This document shows, in pieces, positions 1-9,732 of a stretch of DNA of 64,000 bases (position 1 is its first letter; the number at the start of each line of letters is the position of its first letter). This DNA comes from Nostoc sp. NMS9. GTDB lineage: Bacteria; Cyanobacteriota; Cyanobacteriia; Cyanobacteriales; Nostocaceae. The stretch spans positions 1 through 64,000 of the forward strand of contig NZ_JABXKL010000019.1 in assembly GCF_017114995.1 (NCBI RefSeq), read 5' to 3'. Position numbers and translations under genes: made by a program. A model generated the notes under the pieces. The model had not been told where the DNA came from, did no database searches, and saw only the letters and a list, made by a program, of their open reading frames with translations.

Positions 1-249
1 GAAGATGCGCTAAACCATATTTAAGTACAAGAAAGAAAAACGAACCGCATTCGCGCAGCATCTCGTAAGAGTTGGACGCAAAGGACACAAAGAAAGAAAG
101 AAGAAGTTAAGAGGGTTTGGCGCAGCCTCACAAAGAAATGGTATTACCATTAAGACCGCAGAGGGGCAGAGTTTTTGGCCTTTCCGCATAGATTCGGTAA
201 TTATAACTAATTAGCGGGATACTATATTACATATAACGTCTCTACATTT

Positions 250-354
250 ATTCTCAGGCGTAAGAATGGCATTGTCAGCCGAAACAATGGCATTGTCAGG
301 CGTAACAATCGTATTGTCAGCCGAAACAATCGTATTGTCAGTCAAAACACTCGT
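250..354. repeat. Five tandem 21-bp repeats with palindromic units
   Basis: Five head-to-tail 21-bp units start at 250, 271, 292, 313 and 334. Most units read attgtcagccgaaacaat plus three bases, so each can fold by pairing ATTGT with ACAAT. The units differ at a few positions and degrade at both edges. They lie downstream of the convergent-facing 3' end of the metallophosphoesterase gene. The rest of 1-429 is repeat-like sequence, including a partial copy (about 141-222) of the element at 63270-63399. No gene is seen there. Confidence 0.85.
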
Positions 355-429
355 GTGTACACCGTAAGCAAACTCTGAAGGGGTGACAAAGCGTCTTTGG
401 GGTTCTACGGGTTTAATACAGCAGTATTA

Positions 430-1992
430 CTAGATAATCAGCGGCTCAAGTTCACGATTATGCCATTGCCGCTGATGCCATTCGGCAACTAAAGGACGGA
501 CAATAAACTTGGGCTGTCCATCGCCTTTAACGTCAATGCGTAAACCTGAATAAGGTCGTCGCTTCTGAAAACCTTGACCGTTGCGACCGATGAACAGATG
601 CGATCGCGCCACTAATCTATTTTCATTCCCAAAAGTTTCCATCAAATTTGCTCCCTCAATCCGCTGGCGTCGCAAACTAAACCCGCTACCGCCACAAACA
701 ATCCAGTGGATATGAGAGTCAGCGTGTCCCGTATCCATTGTTTCTAGATGTTCCAAGCAGTGTGCGTGACCGTTTAATACCAAATCCACCAAAGGACGAC
801 CCTGAGTTAAAGAACCGATTTCTTTAGCTACCGCATCCAGCACGCCACGCAGGCGATCGCGAACGATTAGAGTTTGTGCTTGTTGCCACTTCGTCGCCTC
901 AGTTACATAAGGTGGATGATGGAAATAAATTATCCTTCCCCGAACTTCAGGATTATTCCAAGATTCAATTAATCTTTGCTTGAGCCAATCGAGTTGTTCA
1001 GTGTCAGTCAGCGTTGTTTTATTAGTAGCTAGTTGCTTATCGATATCAACAATAATTTCTTCAATTTGTGACAGCTTGGCATGGAAGTCGTCTAATTGAT
1101 CGGCTTCATTAGGGTTTTCGGGACGAAGTTTGGCTGAAGTTTCAATAATTTGCTGCTTTTCTTGCTCGAAATCTTCACGGCGTTTTTCTAAGAGTTTGCG
1201 ATCGGCATCACCTTTTCTTGTTTTCGGTAGCGGTGGTGGATCGTTAAATGTATTAGAATCCAAAGCAAAGAAATCAATACCGCCATAACGAAAAGTGTAA
1301 TAGCGATTGGGAAGGCGGGTAAAGTGCCCAGGTTGATATGAAAGACAACGACCTGTATCTGTCTTGGCTGTGTAGTACCGATCTAAGTGACTCGCTAACT
1401 CTCCTGGAAGCTGAAACGCCTGAAGATAGTCGAGAAATGCCTTTGCGTAAGCGTCACCGCATCCTGAGCCATGCAAGCCTACATCTAGGTCTAACCGCGA
1501 TCGCAACAGGTGACGAATGGGTAATGTTGTTAGAGATGCCAAGCTTAATAAAATCGGCAAGTTATAGTAATCGTGATTTCCCGGCACAGGTAAAATGGGC
1601 AGCTTAAAAACCATCTGGTCATAGGCAATCCGTTTGCGATGCTCTGTGCCCAAGAGAAACTCTCGGTAAGGCTGAATGAAGTTTTGCTGGTAGTATTCAC
1701 TCGATCCCACTAAATAGATCACATCCCCCGTATGCAGCATAAAACGGGATTCGTTGTGATGGGGCAGCATAAGTTCAGCCACCTGTCGCTGGGGATTGTG
1801 TCCCCGGTGACTGCCGGAACCACTATCACCGACAACTAAAAATGAGAACTCAGAATTGTCTATTTGACCATCTTCCAAAACCAGCCGAGTTTGGTCGATA
1901 TTCCGTTCCATAATTAACGGATCTTGCCACCGTACCCGCTGATTCATTTTACGAATTTTGTTAGCGATCGTTGGATCAGATACAAGTTTCAA
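430..1992 (-). CDS. Calcineurin-like metallophosphoesterase
   Basis: A 520-residue protein of the calcineurin-like phosphoesterase superfamily, which uses a dinuclear metal centre to cleave phosphate esters. The metal-site motifs come in order: GDSGSGS near residue 55, GDV near 89, GNHD at 138-141, then FHHPPY and NGHAH in the C-terminal half. Between the core motifs lies a charged segment (about 265-320) likely to form a coiled coil, which makes the protein longer than minimal family members. No signal peptide is evident, so it is probably cytoplasmic. The substrate cannot be inferred. It stands alone on the minus strand, about 120 bases upstream of the lipid-kinase gene's 3' end and in the same orientation. 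Confidence 0.85.
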   Translation of the reverse strand: MKLVSDPTIANKIRKMNQRVRWQDPLIMERNIDQTRLVLEDGQIDNSEFSFLVVGDSGSGSHRGHNPQRQVAELMLPHHNESRFMLHTGDVIYLVGSSEYYQQNFIQPYREFLLGTEHRKRIAYDQMVFKLPILPVPGNHDYYNLPILLSLASLTTLPIRHLLRSRLDLDVGLHGSGCGDAYAKAFLDYLQAFQLPGELASHLDRYYTAKTDTGRCLSYQPGHFTRLPNRYYTFRYGGIDFFALDSNTFNDPPPLPKTRKGDADRKLLEKRREDFEQEKQQIIETSAKLRPENPNEADQLDDFHAKLSQIEEIIVDIDKQLATNKTTLTDTEQLDWLKQRLIESWNNPEVRGRIIYFHHPPYVTEATKWQQAQTLIVRDRLRGVLDAVAKEIGSLTQGRPLVDLVLNGHAHCLEHLETMDTGHADSHIHWIVCGGSGFSLRRQRIEGANLMETFGNENRLVARSHLFIGRNGQGFQKRRPYSGLRIDVKGDGQPKFIVRPLVAEWHQRQWHNRELEPLII

Positions 1993-2072
1993 TACAACCT
2001 ACTCCTGAATCTTTAATTGAAGGAAGCAGGGGAGCATGAGAGCAGGGGAAATTGCAGTAAATTTTTCCGCTC

Positions 2073-2112
2073 TGCCCAATGCCCAATGCCCCATGCCCCA
2101 TGCCCCATACCC
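2073..2112. repeat. Heptamer repeat tract (gcccaat/gccccat)
   Basis: Short tandem heptamers, gcccaat followed by gccccat variants, sit between two minus-strand genes. The same family appears in this window near 15945, 17187, 47526 and 60906. Such tracts are typical of intergenic DNA in heterocystous cyanobacteria. Confidence 0.8.
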
Positions 2113-3084
2113 TCATTCTCCTGCTGTATCTTTCATCTCAATAGTCAGATTAGGAAGTCCCTCTAGTTTTTCGGTAGGCTCAACTTCTTCTACTAATGGC
2201 ACAAAAATTCTTAAGCCTGCTGGTACACACTTAATTTCTACAGGTGTTGTGCCTACTATTTCACCATCTAGAACAACTTTTTGTGGTGGGTTAGTCGTAA
2301 TTTTAAATTGTTTAGCTCGCACAAAGCCAATATCATCCCGGTCTACGGCGTTACCTGTAGAAGCCGTTTGAAATAGATGAAACGTGGCAGCGATCGCTCC
2401 TGCCTTGTTCGCTGGAGCTACAATCGTTAAATCTAGTAACCCATCATCATAAATCAAACCTGCTGGTCCTTGAGCCAAAACTGAAGTGGGAGGCGCGGCA
2501 TTTGCTACCGTTACTGCACAGGCACTAGTTCTAATTATCCTATCTTCCGTTTCAATTTCAACATCAAAGTTATGTAAGCTTCTTAATTGCTGGATTCCTG
2601 CCAAAACGTAGGCCATCATCCCAAAGCGATTCTTGGCGTCTCGGTCTGCCAATTCTACAGTTTCAGCTTCAAAGCCAATACCTGCCAAGAGTACCATTGG
2701 CCGATCGTTGCAATAGGCTACGTCTACATGGGTGGTTGCTCCCTGCAAAATTGCCTGACACGCACCTGCGATCGTGTCAGGAATTCCTAAAGCTGTGGCA
2801 AAAGCGTTTGCTGTTCCTCTGGAAATGATCCCAAATGGGATATCAGTTCCGACTACAGCCGCCGCCGCTATTGAGAGAGTACCATCCCCCCCGGAAGCAA
2901 TGATTGCATCTACTCCTCGCTCTACAGCTTGATATGCCAGTTGGTCAGCATCGATTTCTTCAGTTGTAAAATAAATATCTAGATCGATATCTGGCTCTAA
3001 TATTGCCCGAATTTCTGCTAGCTCTGTATCTGGGTCGCCCTGACCCGCAACAGGATTGAAGATCAGACAGGCGGAACGATTCAT
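2113..3084 (-). CDS. YegS/BmrU-type lipid kinase (DAGK catalytic domain)
   Basis: A 323-residue protein with the diacylglycerol-kinase catalytic fold. GGDGTLS at residues 65-71 is the nucleotide-binding loop, and RGTANAFA at 89-96 is the second conserved motif of bacterial YegS/DgkB-type lipid kinases. The length fits the soluble two-domain members; there are no membrane spans. The C-terminal beta domain carries the usual VVLDGE motif. Members phosphorylate a lipid acceptor at the membrane face, but the substrate varies and is not predictable here. The start at 3084 gives MNRSACLIFNP, the typical beginning of the family. Confidence 0.85.
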   Translation of the reverse strand: MNRSACLIFNPVAGQGDPDTELAEIRAILEPDIDLDIYFTTEEIDADQLAYQAVERGVDAIIASGGDGTLSIAAAAVVGTDIPFGIISRGTANAFATALGIPDTIAGACQAILQGATTHVDVAYCNDRPMVLLAGIGFEAETVELADRDAKNRFGMMAYVLAGIQQLRSLHNFDVEIETEDRIIRTSACAVTVANAAPPTSVLAQGPAGLIYDDGLLDLTIVAPANKAGAIAATFHLFQTASTGNAVDRDDIGFVRAKQFKITTNPPQKVVLDGEIVGTTPVEIKCVPAGLRIFVPLVEEVEPTEKLEGLPNLTIEMKDTAGE

Positions 3085-3680
3085 AAGGTAAATAACTAGG
3101 CTTGGATAACTAATGAAGATAGCAAATTATTCTTAGCATTCCTGTAAATTTTCAACTTCCCTTTTGGGGCTGAGTTTTTTAGAGATATTGACCAAGTTCA
3201 CTGCGATGTGCGATCGCATCATACACCAAGAAAAGGCAAGAACCTTTATAGCAGTTCTCGTTTACGTGAGGTACACCCGTAGGGGCACGGCACTGCCCAT
3301 TGGTGTAAACTTAAGCCAAAACCCTTTTAAAAATCTCGTTTTCAGGAGCTGGTATGTTTCGCGATCGCCTGTGGTCTGGGTTTCCCACTCTTGGATTTCC
3401 CATCGTTTTTTTCCTTGATGCACCTGTTGACAAGCTTACATGAATCTTAAGTTGTCACTAATGGTCAGAGCAGGGGAACGAGATACACCCTACACTCGTG
3501 AATGTTGTACCGCATCTGAATGGGAACCGCTATAAAGGTATCCATCATCAGAATTGTATATACACAGGTTTTAAGAAATTCCTATATTATGGAAAGTGAG
3601 CAAATTACTGTTCTTGAGTCGTAGTTTCAGCAAAGTGAAATCAGCGATCGCAAGTTTATCCGTTTAGTAGCGAAGTTTGA
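3085..3680. other. Intergenic region without a recognised gene
   Basis: About 600 bases between the lipid kinase and the CpcL-like pseudogene. It contains HIP1 sites, a palindromic gggca/tgccc repeat near 3284-3299 inside a longer gtttac/gtaaac inverted repeat, and dispersed-repeat fragments. Open frames here show no family resemblance. Confidence 0.5.
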
Positions 3681-4453
3681 GTTGAGCAACCTAGAATTTA
3701 TACAGCCGAATATCTGCAATCATTACTAGAAATGGATGCCTTGATTAAGGCAGCCTATCGCCAGATTTTCCACGAACAACAGATGCTAGATAGCAATCGC
3801 CAAACTTGTCTAGAATCCCAACTGAGAATCGGTCAAATTACAGTCAGGGATTTCATTCGAGGGTTAGCAATATCTGATGCATTTCGGCGACTCAATTACG
3901 AAAGCAACAACAATTACCGCTTTGTGCAGATATGCGTACAGCGCTTGTTGGGTTGCAAGGTTTACAATGAACGCGAAAAACTAGCCTGGTCGATTGTGCT
4001 AGCTACTAAAGGACTGCACAGGTTTATCGACGATTTGGTGGATAGTGAGGAGTACATGAGTAATACCAATTCAAAATTCAAAATTCAAAATTCAAAATTA
4101 AGAAAGCCTGACAGAACAAAGGTTTGGGAGTATGTATCTGTCGCATTTTTTTTTTAAATTGGTATAACTTTGGTTACAATACAGTTCCCTCTCAACGGCG
4201 ACGGATTTTACAAGGACGCTCTTTACGGGAATTACCATTTGCCAGAATTGCTCGTTATGGCGAAGATTATCCTGATAAATTGCCGCTTTCCATGACGAGA
4301 AAGCAGGTTGAGCCTTTTAATTTACAGACCTTCTTACGCAGTTCTGACAGAGATGTGGTGTCATTGTTGTTAGCTTCGATGCTGACACTGATTGTCTTGT
4401 TTACTTTGCTGACTACATTTGGTTATTCCCAAAATTTGGTGGGTACTAGCTGA
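3681..4453 (+). pseudogene. CpcL-like rod linker gene, interrupted (pseudogene)
   Basis: The reading matches a phycobilisome rod linker (PBS linker domain) when compared with the intact CpcG at 16278: EQPRIYTAEYLQ, then [17 protein letters not shown] and NNYRFV. The second half reads FGYNTVPSQRRRI and ends in a hydrophobic segment (LLASMLTLIVLFTLL). That C-terminal membrane anchor is the hallmark of CpcL, formerly CpcG2/G3, which attaches rod-only phycobilisomes to photosystem I. The gene is broken twice. A TGA at 3678 cuts the reading just before EQPRIY, leaving no good start. A 101-bp element at 4064-4164 separates EYMSN from NFGYNTV and shifts the frame by two. An internal ATG at 3732 could only give a truncated product. 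Confidence 0.82.
4064..4164. mobile_element. 101-bp MITE-like insertion in the CpcL-like gene
   Basis: The element has short terminal inverted repeats, TACCAATT and AATTGGTA, and contains four tandem aattcaaa-type units followed by a T-run. Removing 4064-4164 joins agtaa to taactttgg and restores the linker reading frame exactly (SNNFGYNTV). The TA at the junction suggests TA-targeted insertion, as with Tc1/mariner- or IS630-related miniature elements, but the transposase family is inferred. Confidence 0.8.
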
Positions 4454-4459
4454 AACTTG

Positions 4460-4497
4460 AGATGTTGCGATCGCTCACAATGGCGATCGCAACATCT
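4460..4497 (+). terminator. Hairpin with HIP1-containing arms
   Basis: Perfect 14-bp arms, gatgttgcgatcgc at 4461-4474 and its complement at 4483-4496, extended by one pair on each side, with an 8-base loop. It lies just after the stop of the CpcL-like pseudogene. It could be a terminator, though there is no clear T-run. Confidence 0.55.
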
Positions 4498-4657
4498 TCA
4501 GTGCATAAAAATTCTATTATTTGAGATTCCTCAAACAAGCTTTTGGTAAAGAATTGTAATCCCAAATCCCAAATCCAAAACCCAAAATTCGTATCAGTCC
4601 CTGATTACGGTAGTCTAGATGAGAGTGAATTTATCGCCTCCTTTGATATATTGTTTT

Positions 4658-5629
4658 ATGACTTCAGTTGTTTCTAGTCCCCCACGCACTATTCGGATTG
4701 GTTCACGTAAAAGCCAACTTGCTCTGGTTCAGACCTACTGGGTACAAGAGCAACTTCAGAAAAGCTTTCCTGACATCACTTTTGAAGTCCACACCATGTC
4801 TACCCAAGGCGATAAAATCTTGGATGTAGCATTAGCTAAGATTGGCGATAAAGGACTTTTTACTAAAGAACTTGAACTCGGAATGCTCAATCAAGAGATT
4901 GACTTTGCGGTTCATTCTCTTAAGGATCTGCCGACTCACTTACCAGAAGGGTTAACGTTAGCAGCAATTACTGAACGAGAAAACCCAGCAGACGCATTAG
5001 TGGTGCATGAAAAGCACAAAGATAAACAAATCGATACATTGCCAGAAGGCGCGGTAATTGGTACATCTTCTCTACGGCGGTTAGCACAGTTACGCCATCA
5101 TTTCCCTCACTTTACCTTTAAGGATGTGCGGGGAAACTTAATTACACGGTTGGCAAAACTGGATGCAGGCGAATACGATGCTTTGATTTTGGCAGCAGCA
5201 GGGTTAGAGAGATTGGGAATGGGCGATCGCGTTCATCAAGTTCTACCTAAAGAAATCTCCCTGCACGCCGTTGGACAAGGTGCTTTAGGGATAGAATGCC
5301 GTGCTGATGATAGTGAAGTGCTATCTCTACTCAAAGCGATCGAACATACCGAAACACGCGATCGCTGTCTCGCCGAACGATCTTTTCTCCGTTCTCTAGA
5401 GGGTGGATGTCAAGTACCCATCGGTGTAAATACAGAAATATCTGGTGAGAATTTGACCTTAACTGGGATAGTCGCCAGTGTAGATGGTCAAAAGTTCGTC
5501 AAAGATACCGTAACCGGACTTGCCAATAACGCCGAAGCACTAGGCACAGAACTAGCAGAACTGTTGCGACAACAGGGAGCGCAAGAAATTTTATCAGAAA
5601 TTTTTGCGGTGATTCAGCGCGGTTCCTAA
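4658..5629 (+). CDS. hemC: Hydroxymethylbilane synthase (porphobilinogen deaminase)
   Basis: Polymerises four porphobilinogen molecules into hydroxymethylbilane in the tetrapyrrole pathway that feeds heme, chlorophyll and phycobilins. The N-terminus [15 protein letters not shown] is the family signature, followed by HSLKDLPT and IGTSSLRR. The cofactor cysteine is in EGGCQVPIG near the C-terminus. ATG 4658 starts a 323-residue protein, the normal length; an upstream ATG at 4619 adds thirteen unconserved residues and is less likely. The gene stands alone on the plus strand between the linker pseudogene and glgA. Confidence 0.95.
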   Translation: MTSVVSSPPRTIRIGSRKSQLALVQTYWVQEQLQKSFPDITFEVHTMSTQGDKILDVALAKIGDKGLFTKELELGMLNQEIDFAVHSLKDLPTHLPEGLTLAAITERENPADALVVHEKHKDKQIDTLPEGAVIGTSSLRRLAQLRHHFPHFTFKDVRGNLITRLAKLDAGEYDALILAAAGLERLGMGDRVHQVLPKEISLHAVGQGALGIECRADDSEVLSLLKAIEHTETRDRCLAERSFLRSLEGGCQVPIGVNTEISGENLTLTGIVASVDGQKFVKDTVTGLANNAEALGTELAELLRQQGAQEILSEIFAVIQRGS

Positions 5630-5766
5630 GCAATTGGGCAAGCCGATGTGATTAGATAATAATTGATCGCCGTTGCACTAAAGATGTGCCAGACGCGACA
5701 AGTCGCGTTGGTCGGGATTTCAGAAAGTTAATTTGACAATATAGACTCAGGGAAGCAAAAATTACC

Positions 5767-7206
5767 ATGCGGATTCTATTTGTTGCAGCAGAAGCAGCAC
5801 CCGTTGCGAAAGTAGGAGGAATGGGTGATGTTGTCGGGGCATTACCCAAAGTCCTGAGAGAAATGGGGCATGATGTGCGGATATTCTTGCCTTACTACGG
5901 CTTCCTGCCAGACAAAATGGAAATTCCCCAAGAACCGATCTGGTGGGGAGATGCCATGTTCCAGCACTTTGCAGTATACGAAAGTATTCTGCCTGGTACT
6001 GATGTTCCCTTGTACTTATTTGGACATCCGTCCTTTATGCCGCGCCGCATCTATTCTGGAGATGATGAAGATTGGCGGTTCACATTGTTTGCTAATGGTG
6101 CAGCCGAGTTTGCCTGGAATTACTGGAAGCCAGATGTTATCCATTGTCACGATTGGCATACAGGGATGATTCCCGTGTGGATGCACCAAGATCCTGATAT
6201 CACCACAGTGTTTACCATCCATAACCTGGCTTATCAAGGACCGTGGCGTTGGTATTTAGAGAAAATTACTTGGTGTCCCTGGTACATGCAAGGACACAAC
6301 GTTATGGCGGCGGCAGTACAATTTGCCAATAAGGTAAATACAGTTTCCCCTACCTATGCCGAGCAAATCAAGACACCTACTTACGGTGAAACATTAGAAG
6401 GTTTGCTGTCTTTTATTAGCGGTAAATTATCTGGAATTATCAACGGTATTGATACTGAGGTATATAACCCAGAAAATGACAAATACATTGAGCAAACCTT
6501 TACTGCTGATACTTTAGAAAAACGCAAAGCCAATAAAATTGCTTTGCAACAAGAATTAGGACTAGAAGTCAACTCCAAAACCTTTTTTATTGGGATTGTT
6601 ACCCGATTAGTGGAACAAAAAGGCATTGATTTGATATTGCAAATCCTTGATCGCTTCCTATCTTATACAGATGCCCAGTTTGTACTGTTAGGGACAGGCG
6701 ATCGCTACTATGAAACTCAGATGTGGCAATTAGCATCCCGCTTTCCGGGACGCATGGCAACTTACTTACTGTATAACGATGCCCTGTCTCGCCGGATCTA
6801 CGCTGGTACTGATGCCTTCTTGATGCCCAGCCGTTTTGAACCATGCGGTATTAGCCAAATGATGGCTTTGCGCTACGGTTCTGTACCCATTGTCCGCCGC
6901 ACAGGTGGGTTAGTTGACACTGTAACCCATCACGATCCTGAAAATGCTGCCGGTACTGGTTATTGCTTCGATCGCTATGAACCGCTAGACCTTTTCACTT
7001 GTATGATCCGAGCTTGGGAAGGCTTCCGTTTCAAACCGCAATGGCAAGAACTACAAAAACGCGGCATGAGTCAAGATTTTAGTTGGTATCAATCTGCCAA
7101 GCAGTACGTGAAGTTGTACAGGTCAATTTTCAGTTTGCCAGAAGAGGAAGAGGAGACACCAGAACCAAAGTTAGTTTTAAACGAAGCAGTCACAACTAGC
7201 AAGTAA
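5767..7206 (+). CDS. glgA: Glycogen synthase (ADP-glucose type)
   Basis: Transfers glucose from ADP-glucose to growing alpha-1,4-glucan in the cytoplasm; a GT5-family enzyme. The N-terminal [10 protein letters not shown] (from residue 15) is the ADP-glucose binding signature. The C-terminal half carries the second nucleotide-binding region with [11 protein letters not shown] and the RRTGGL motif. At 479 residues it is full length. The acidic C-terminal tail ([10 protein letters not shown]) is not part of the catalytic fold. A hairpin follows the gene at 7239-7258. Confidence 0.95.
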   Translation: MRILFVAAEAAPVAKVGGMGDVVGALPKVLREMGHDVRIFLPYYGFLPDKMEIPQEPIWWGDAMFQHFAVYESILPGTDVPLYLFGHPSFMPRRIYSGDDEDWRFTLFANGAAEFAWNYWKPDVIHCHDWHTGMIPVWMHQDPDITTVFTIHNLAYQGPWRWYLEKITWCPWYMQGHNVMAAAVQFANKVNTVSPTYAEQIKTPTYGETLEGLLSFISGKLSGIINGIDTEVYNPENDKYIEQTFTADTLEKRKANKIALQQELGLEVNSKTFFIGIVTRLVEQKGIDLILQILDRFLSYTDAQFVLLGTGDRYYETQMWQLASRFPGRMATYLLYNDALSRRIYAGTDAFLMPSRFEPCGISQMMALRYGSVPIVRRTGGLVDTVTHHDPENAAGTGYCFDRYEPLDLFTCMIRAWEGFRFKPQWQELQKRGMSQDFSWYQSAKQYVKLYRSIFSLPEEEEETPEPKLVLNEAVTTSK

Positions 7207-7210
7207 AAGG

Positions 7211-7258
7211 GCGGTTATAAACCGCGTCTACACAGGCAAAACCCACCTTTGTGGGTTT
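7211..7258 (+). terminator. Hairpins downstream of glgA
   Basis: Two hairpins in series: gcggtt/aaccgc at 7211-7225, then aaacccac/gtgggttt at 7239-7258 with a CTTT loop. A short T-run (atttttcc) follows a few bases later. This fits a terminator for glgA. Confidence 0.6.
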
Positions 7259-7352
7259 CAAGCCTCAATTTTTCCTTGCCCAACGGGTTCGTTGAAAGCG
7301 TTCTCGTAAGAGTAGCCACGCCACGACTCCCAGTCACTAAGGCTAGAGTTGA

Positions 7353-8624
7353 CTATTGATTACTCGTCGCTTTCGCCCTAATTAACCAATCACGATCGCC
7401 AGTGCAAATTTCCCGACCAGAGGAGTCTCCTAAGCGGTCTAGCGCTAATAAACAAGTGTATTTCAAATCCCAAATCGGCGTATTTAGGCAAATTTTGATT
7501 TCAGGAATTGCTCGTGAATCACCCAATTCACCAAGAGCGATCGCACAGGCTGCACGAGATTTCTGAAACTGGGGTTCGCGGTTTTGCAGGTTTTCTATTA
7601 ATAAATCGTAGGCGGGTGCATATTTTAGCCAGCCGAAAAGTTTCATGACATGATAATGAGCGCCATAATCGTTATATGCCTTGTCCGAATAAGTTGCTAA
7701 AAGCGCTGCTGGTGCTTCTTGTGGATAAATATCTAGTAAGGTTTTTGTTGCTAAATAACACCGTCCAAAATCGGTTTCGTAGAGTTCGTTAATCACAAAA
7801 TCTAGAACAGGAGGAGCATCATATTCATGTACTAGATCGAGGTCGTTGGGATGATCGTAGAGTACTTGCTCTAAGTAAGGTTGAATTTCTGTAAAGCTAA
7901 TTTCACCACTGGGAACACCTATATCCAACAGCATCCGCAATCCTCGCAACCGAAACACCAGAGATACAGGACAACGGGCAATTTCTGGGATGGCTTTGTA
8001 GTAGCGGGAATCAATCAGGTCTTGAATGCAACCGCGCCGTGCATTGACACTAGAACTTTGTAGTAGCGCTATCACTTCACTAATTTGGGAATAGTTACCC
8101 GTGAAGCGACAAACTGTAGCGATCGCAGCACTACGGGTAGGTTCATCTTCAACTTGGGTAAACTTCCGTACACGTTCTAGGGACGGCTGATAGTCAGCGT
8201 TAGCTAAAGTGTGAATAATGACTCGATAGATTTGACCTGGTTTATCCAGCAGTTGCGCTACCTCTTCGAGAATTTCTGGATCTTTAGTCCCAATTTCTCC
8301 AATTGCCCACACGGTATTCTCAACAGTATAAATATCATCATCTTTAAGGCACTGCCGAATTACAGGTAAAGCTGATTCGGCTTGCAATCGCCCCAGACTT
8401 TCCACAGCTTTGCGTCGAACAATCCGGTGGTCTAACTCATCAGGGTTACTGGTTTCAATCGCCCGTACCAAAGCTGCGATCGATTGCTCAGTCTGGAAGT
8501 TAATTAAATGGGAAACAGCAATATACTTATCAGAAGCGTCTTCGAGTTGTTCTAATGGTGTATCAATAATTGCGATCGCTTCTTCTTCTGTTAGCCCAAA
8601 CATTTTAAAAAAACGTTTATCCAT
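7353..8624 (-). CDS. cpeY: Phycoerythrin bilin lyase subunit CpeY
   Basis: A 423-residue HEAT-repeat protein of the E/F bilin lyase clan. Repeats of the VRRKAVESLGRL and VENTVWAIGEIG type run through most of its length. Length, repeat pattern and position beside cpeBA and cpeZ fit CpeY, which with CpeZ attaches phycoerythrobilin to Cys82 of alpha-phycoerythrin. That role comes from studies of filamentous cyanobacteria. Here cpeY is separated from cpeZ by genes on the opposite strand. Its first 56 bases and upstream region are duplicated at 9733-9876. It could be another CpcE-clan lyase, but the context makes CpeY the best call. Confidence 0.78.
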   Translation of the reverse strand: MDKRFFKMFGLTEEEAIAIIDTPLEQLEDASDKYIAVSHLINFQTEQSIAALVRAIETSNPDELDHRIVRRKAVESLGRLQAESALPVIRQCLKDDDIYTVENTVWAIGEIGTKDPEILEEVAQLLDKPGQIYRVIIHTLANADYQPSLERVRKFTQVEDEPTRSAAIATVCRFTGNYSQISEVIALLQSSSVNARRGCIQDLIDSRYYKAIPEIARCPVSLVFRLRGLRMLLDIGVPSGEISFTEIQPYLEQVLYDHPNDLDLVHEYDAPPVLDFVINELYETDFGRCYLATKTLLDIYPQEAPAALLATYSDKAYNDYGAHYHVMKLFGWLKYAPAYDLLIENLQNREPQFQKSRAACAIALGELGDSRAIPEIKICLNTPIWDLKYTCLLALDRLGDSSGREICTGDRDWLIRAKATSNQ

Positions 8625-8712
8625 TGATCTATAAATGGCTCTTGGATAATTGCTTAGAGATCACTTTTACTATCGTACTAGGGACTGGGTACAGAGGATT
8701 GGGGATTGGGAA
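8569..8712. repeat. 144-bp direct repeat, copy 1 (cpeY start and upstream)
   Basis: This copy covers the first 56 bases of cpeY (reading leftwards) and about 88 bases upstream. It matches 9733-9876 at a constant offset of 1164 with only scattered substitutions and no gaps. It probably contains the cpeY ribosome-binding region and perhaps its promoter. Confidence 0.88.
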
Positions 8713-8791
8713 ATAGCGGTAAATTCTATTTCGGGATTGATTGAAGCATCAAAAGCGTCTACGTAGCTATTTGAGGATAATAGGAACAAAT

Positions 8792-9592
8792 ATGAGTGAT
8801 TATTTAGATGACTACGAATTTAACAACCTCGATTTTTACAGAAAAAATCATGGGTTACAGCTTTATTACAACTGGTCTGGAGAAATTTGGTGGCAAGAAA
8901 CACCAGAAAAATCAAAAGAAAAATTATTCTCTATTATTGGGATGAATGCTACCAAAGTATTTATCAAGCCTGATTCTGAGTACAGCGAAGTCGGATATCG
9001 CATCAATAGAGAGTTGGGTTTATTTTGTGACCCAGACACGCAAGAGATTCTGCACTTTTGGAAGTCACCAACAGCGAGTCAACCAGTACCAGTAGTACAT
9101 ATTGCTAATCGTATTGTCCAAGGTTCAGTCAAACCAAAGAAATTTATCATACCTAAAGGCAGTGGATATATTACCTCTGTCATGGAAATTCCTTTAGAAT
9201 ACCCGCATCCCTTAGCAGGAGATAGCAAATATTCAGACTATTGCCCTGGAGAAAAGTTTAAGGGAGTTGAGTACTTTATCTCAAATACTTGCCGACCTGA
9301 TACAACTGAAGTCCCTCCTGCTAAATGGGCGCGGGACTGTCCTTGGTTGCCCTGGATGAAGTTAGGATATGCTCATCCAGCTAAATTAAGATTTGAAACC
9401 ACAATATTTAGAGTAGATTCTTTTGAGCAACTTCATCCTAGCTTGGTCAAGCTGGTAAGGGAAAAAGTGCCAATTTATGAATTCACGCCAACAGAAAGCG
9501 ATGAGCCGAATGTGACAAGCATTCAATACTTTAAGAAAAACTTTGAATCCTACTTGCGGGGAGATATTTTTCCACTGGAAGAAATCTCTTAA
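8792..9592 (+). CDS. DUF1838 family protein
   Basis: A protein of unknown function resembling the DUF1838 family. The recognisable segment reads VGYRINRELGLFCDPDTQ, EILHFWKSP, then PVVHIANR; family members carry a DPxTGEiL...W+NP...VVHVAN pattern. There is no signal peptide and no known catalytic motif. ATG 8792 (MSDYLDDYEF) is chosen over 8741 because the preceding residues look like translated spacer. The gene sits inside the phycoerythrin island and is bracketed by the 144-bp duplication of the cpeY 5' end, so it may have arrived or moved with that duplication. A role in antenna biogenesis is only a guess from position. Confidence 0.7.
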   Translation: MSDYLDDYEFNNLDFYRKNHGLQLYYNWSGEIWWQETPEKSKEKLFSIIGMNATKVFIKPDSEYSEVGYRINRELGLFCDPDTQEILHFWKSPTASQPVPVVHIANRIVQGSVKPKKFIIPKGSGYITSVMEIPLEYPHPLAGDSKYSDYCPGEKFKGVEYFISNTCRPDTTEVPPAKWARDCPWLPWMKLGYAHPAKLRFETTIFRVDSFEQLHPSLVKLVREKVPIYEFTPTESDEPNVTSIQYFKKNFESYLRGDIFPLEEIS

Positions 9593-9732
9593 AGTAATTC
9601 GTAATGACGCTCCTACGCCGCTACTGCTGCGCTAACGTAATTTGTAATTGAATTCTTAGTGCGAATATAACTCTTAAGAAGGATGACAAAGTAATATCGT
9701 ATGATTTGTAATTACAAGGAGTTATTTGCTTG

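Noticed and set aside
1338-1607. 89-codon plus frame inside the metallophosphoesterase gene
   Set aside because: Antisense shadow of conserved phosphoesterase codons.
3164-3418. 84-codon plus frame upstream of the CpcL-like pseudogene
   Set aside because: It spans dispersed repeats and HIP1 sites, has no family resemblance and no good ribosome-binding site.
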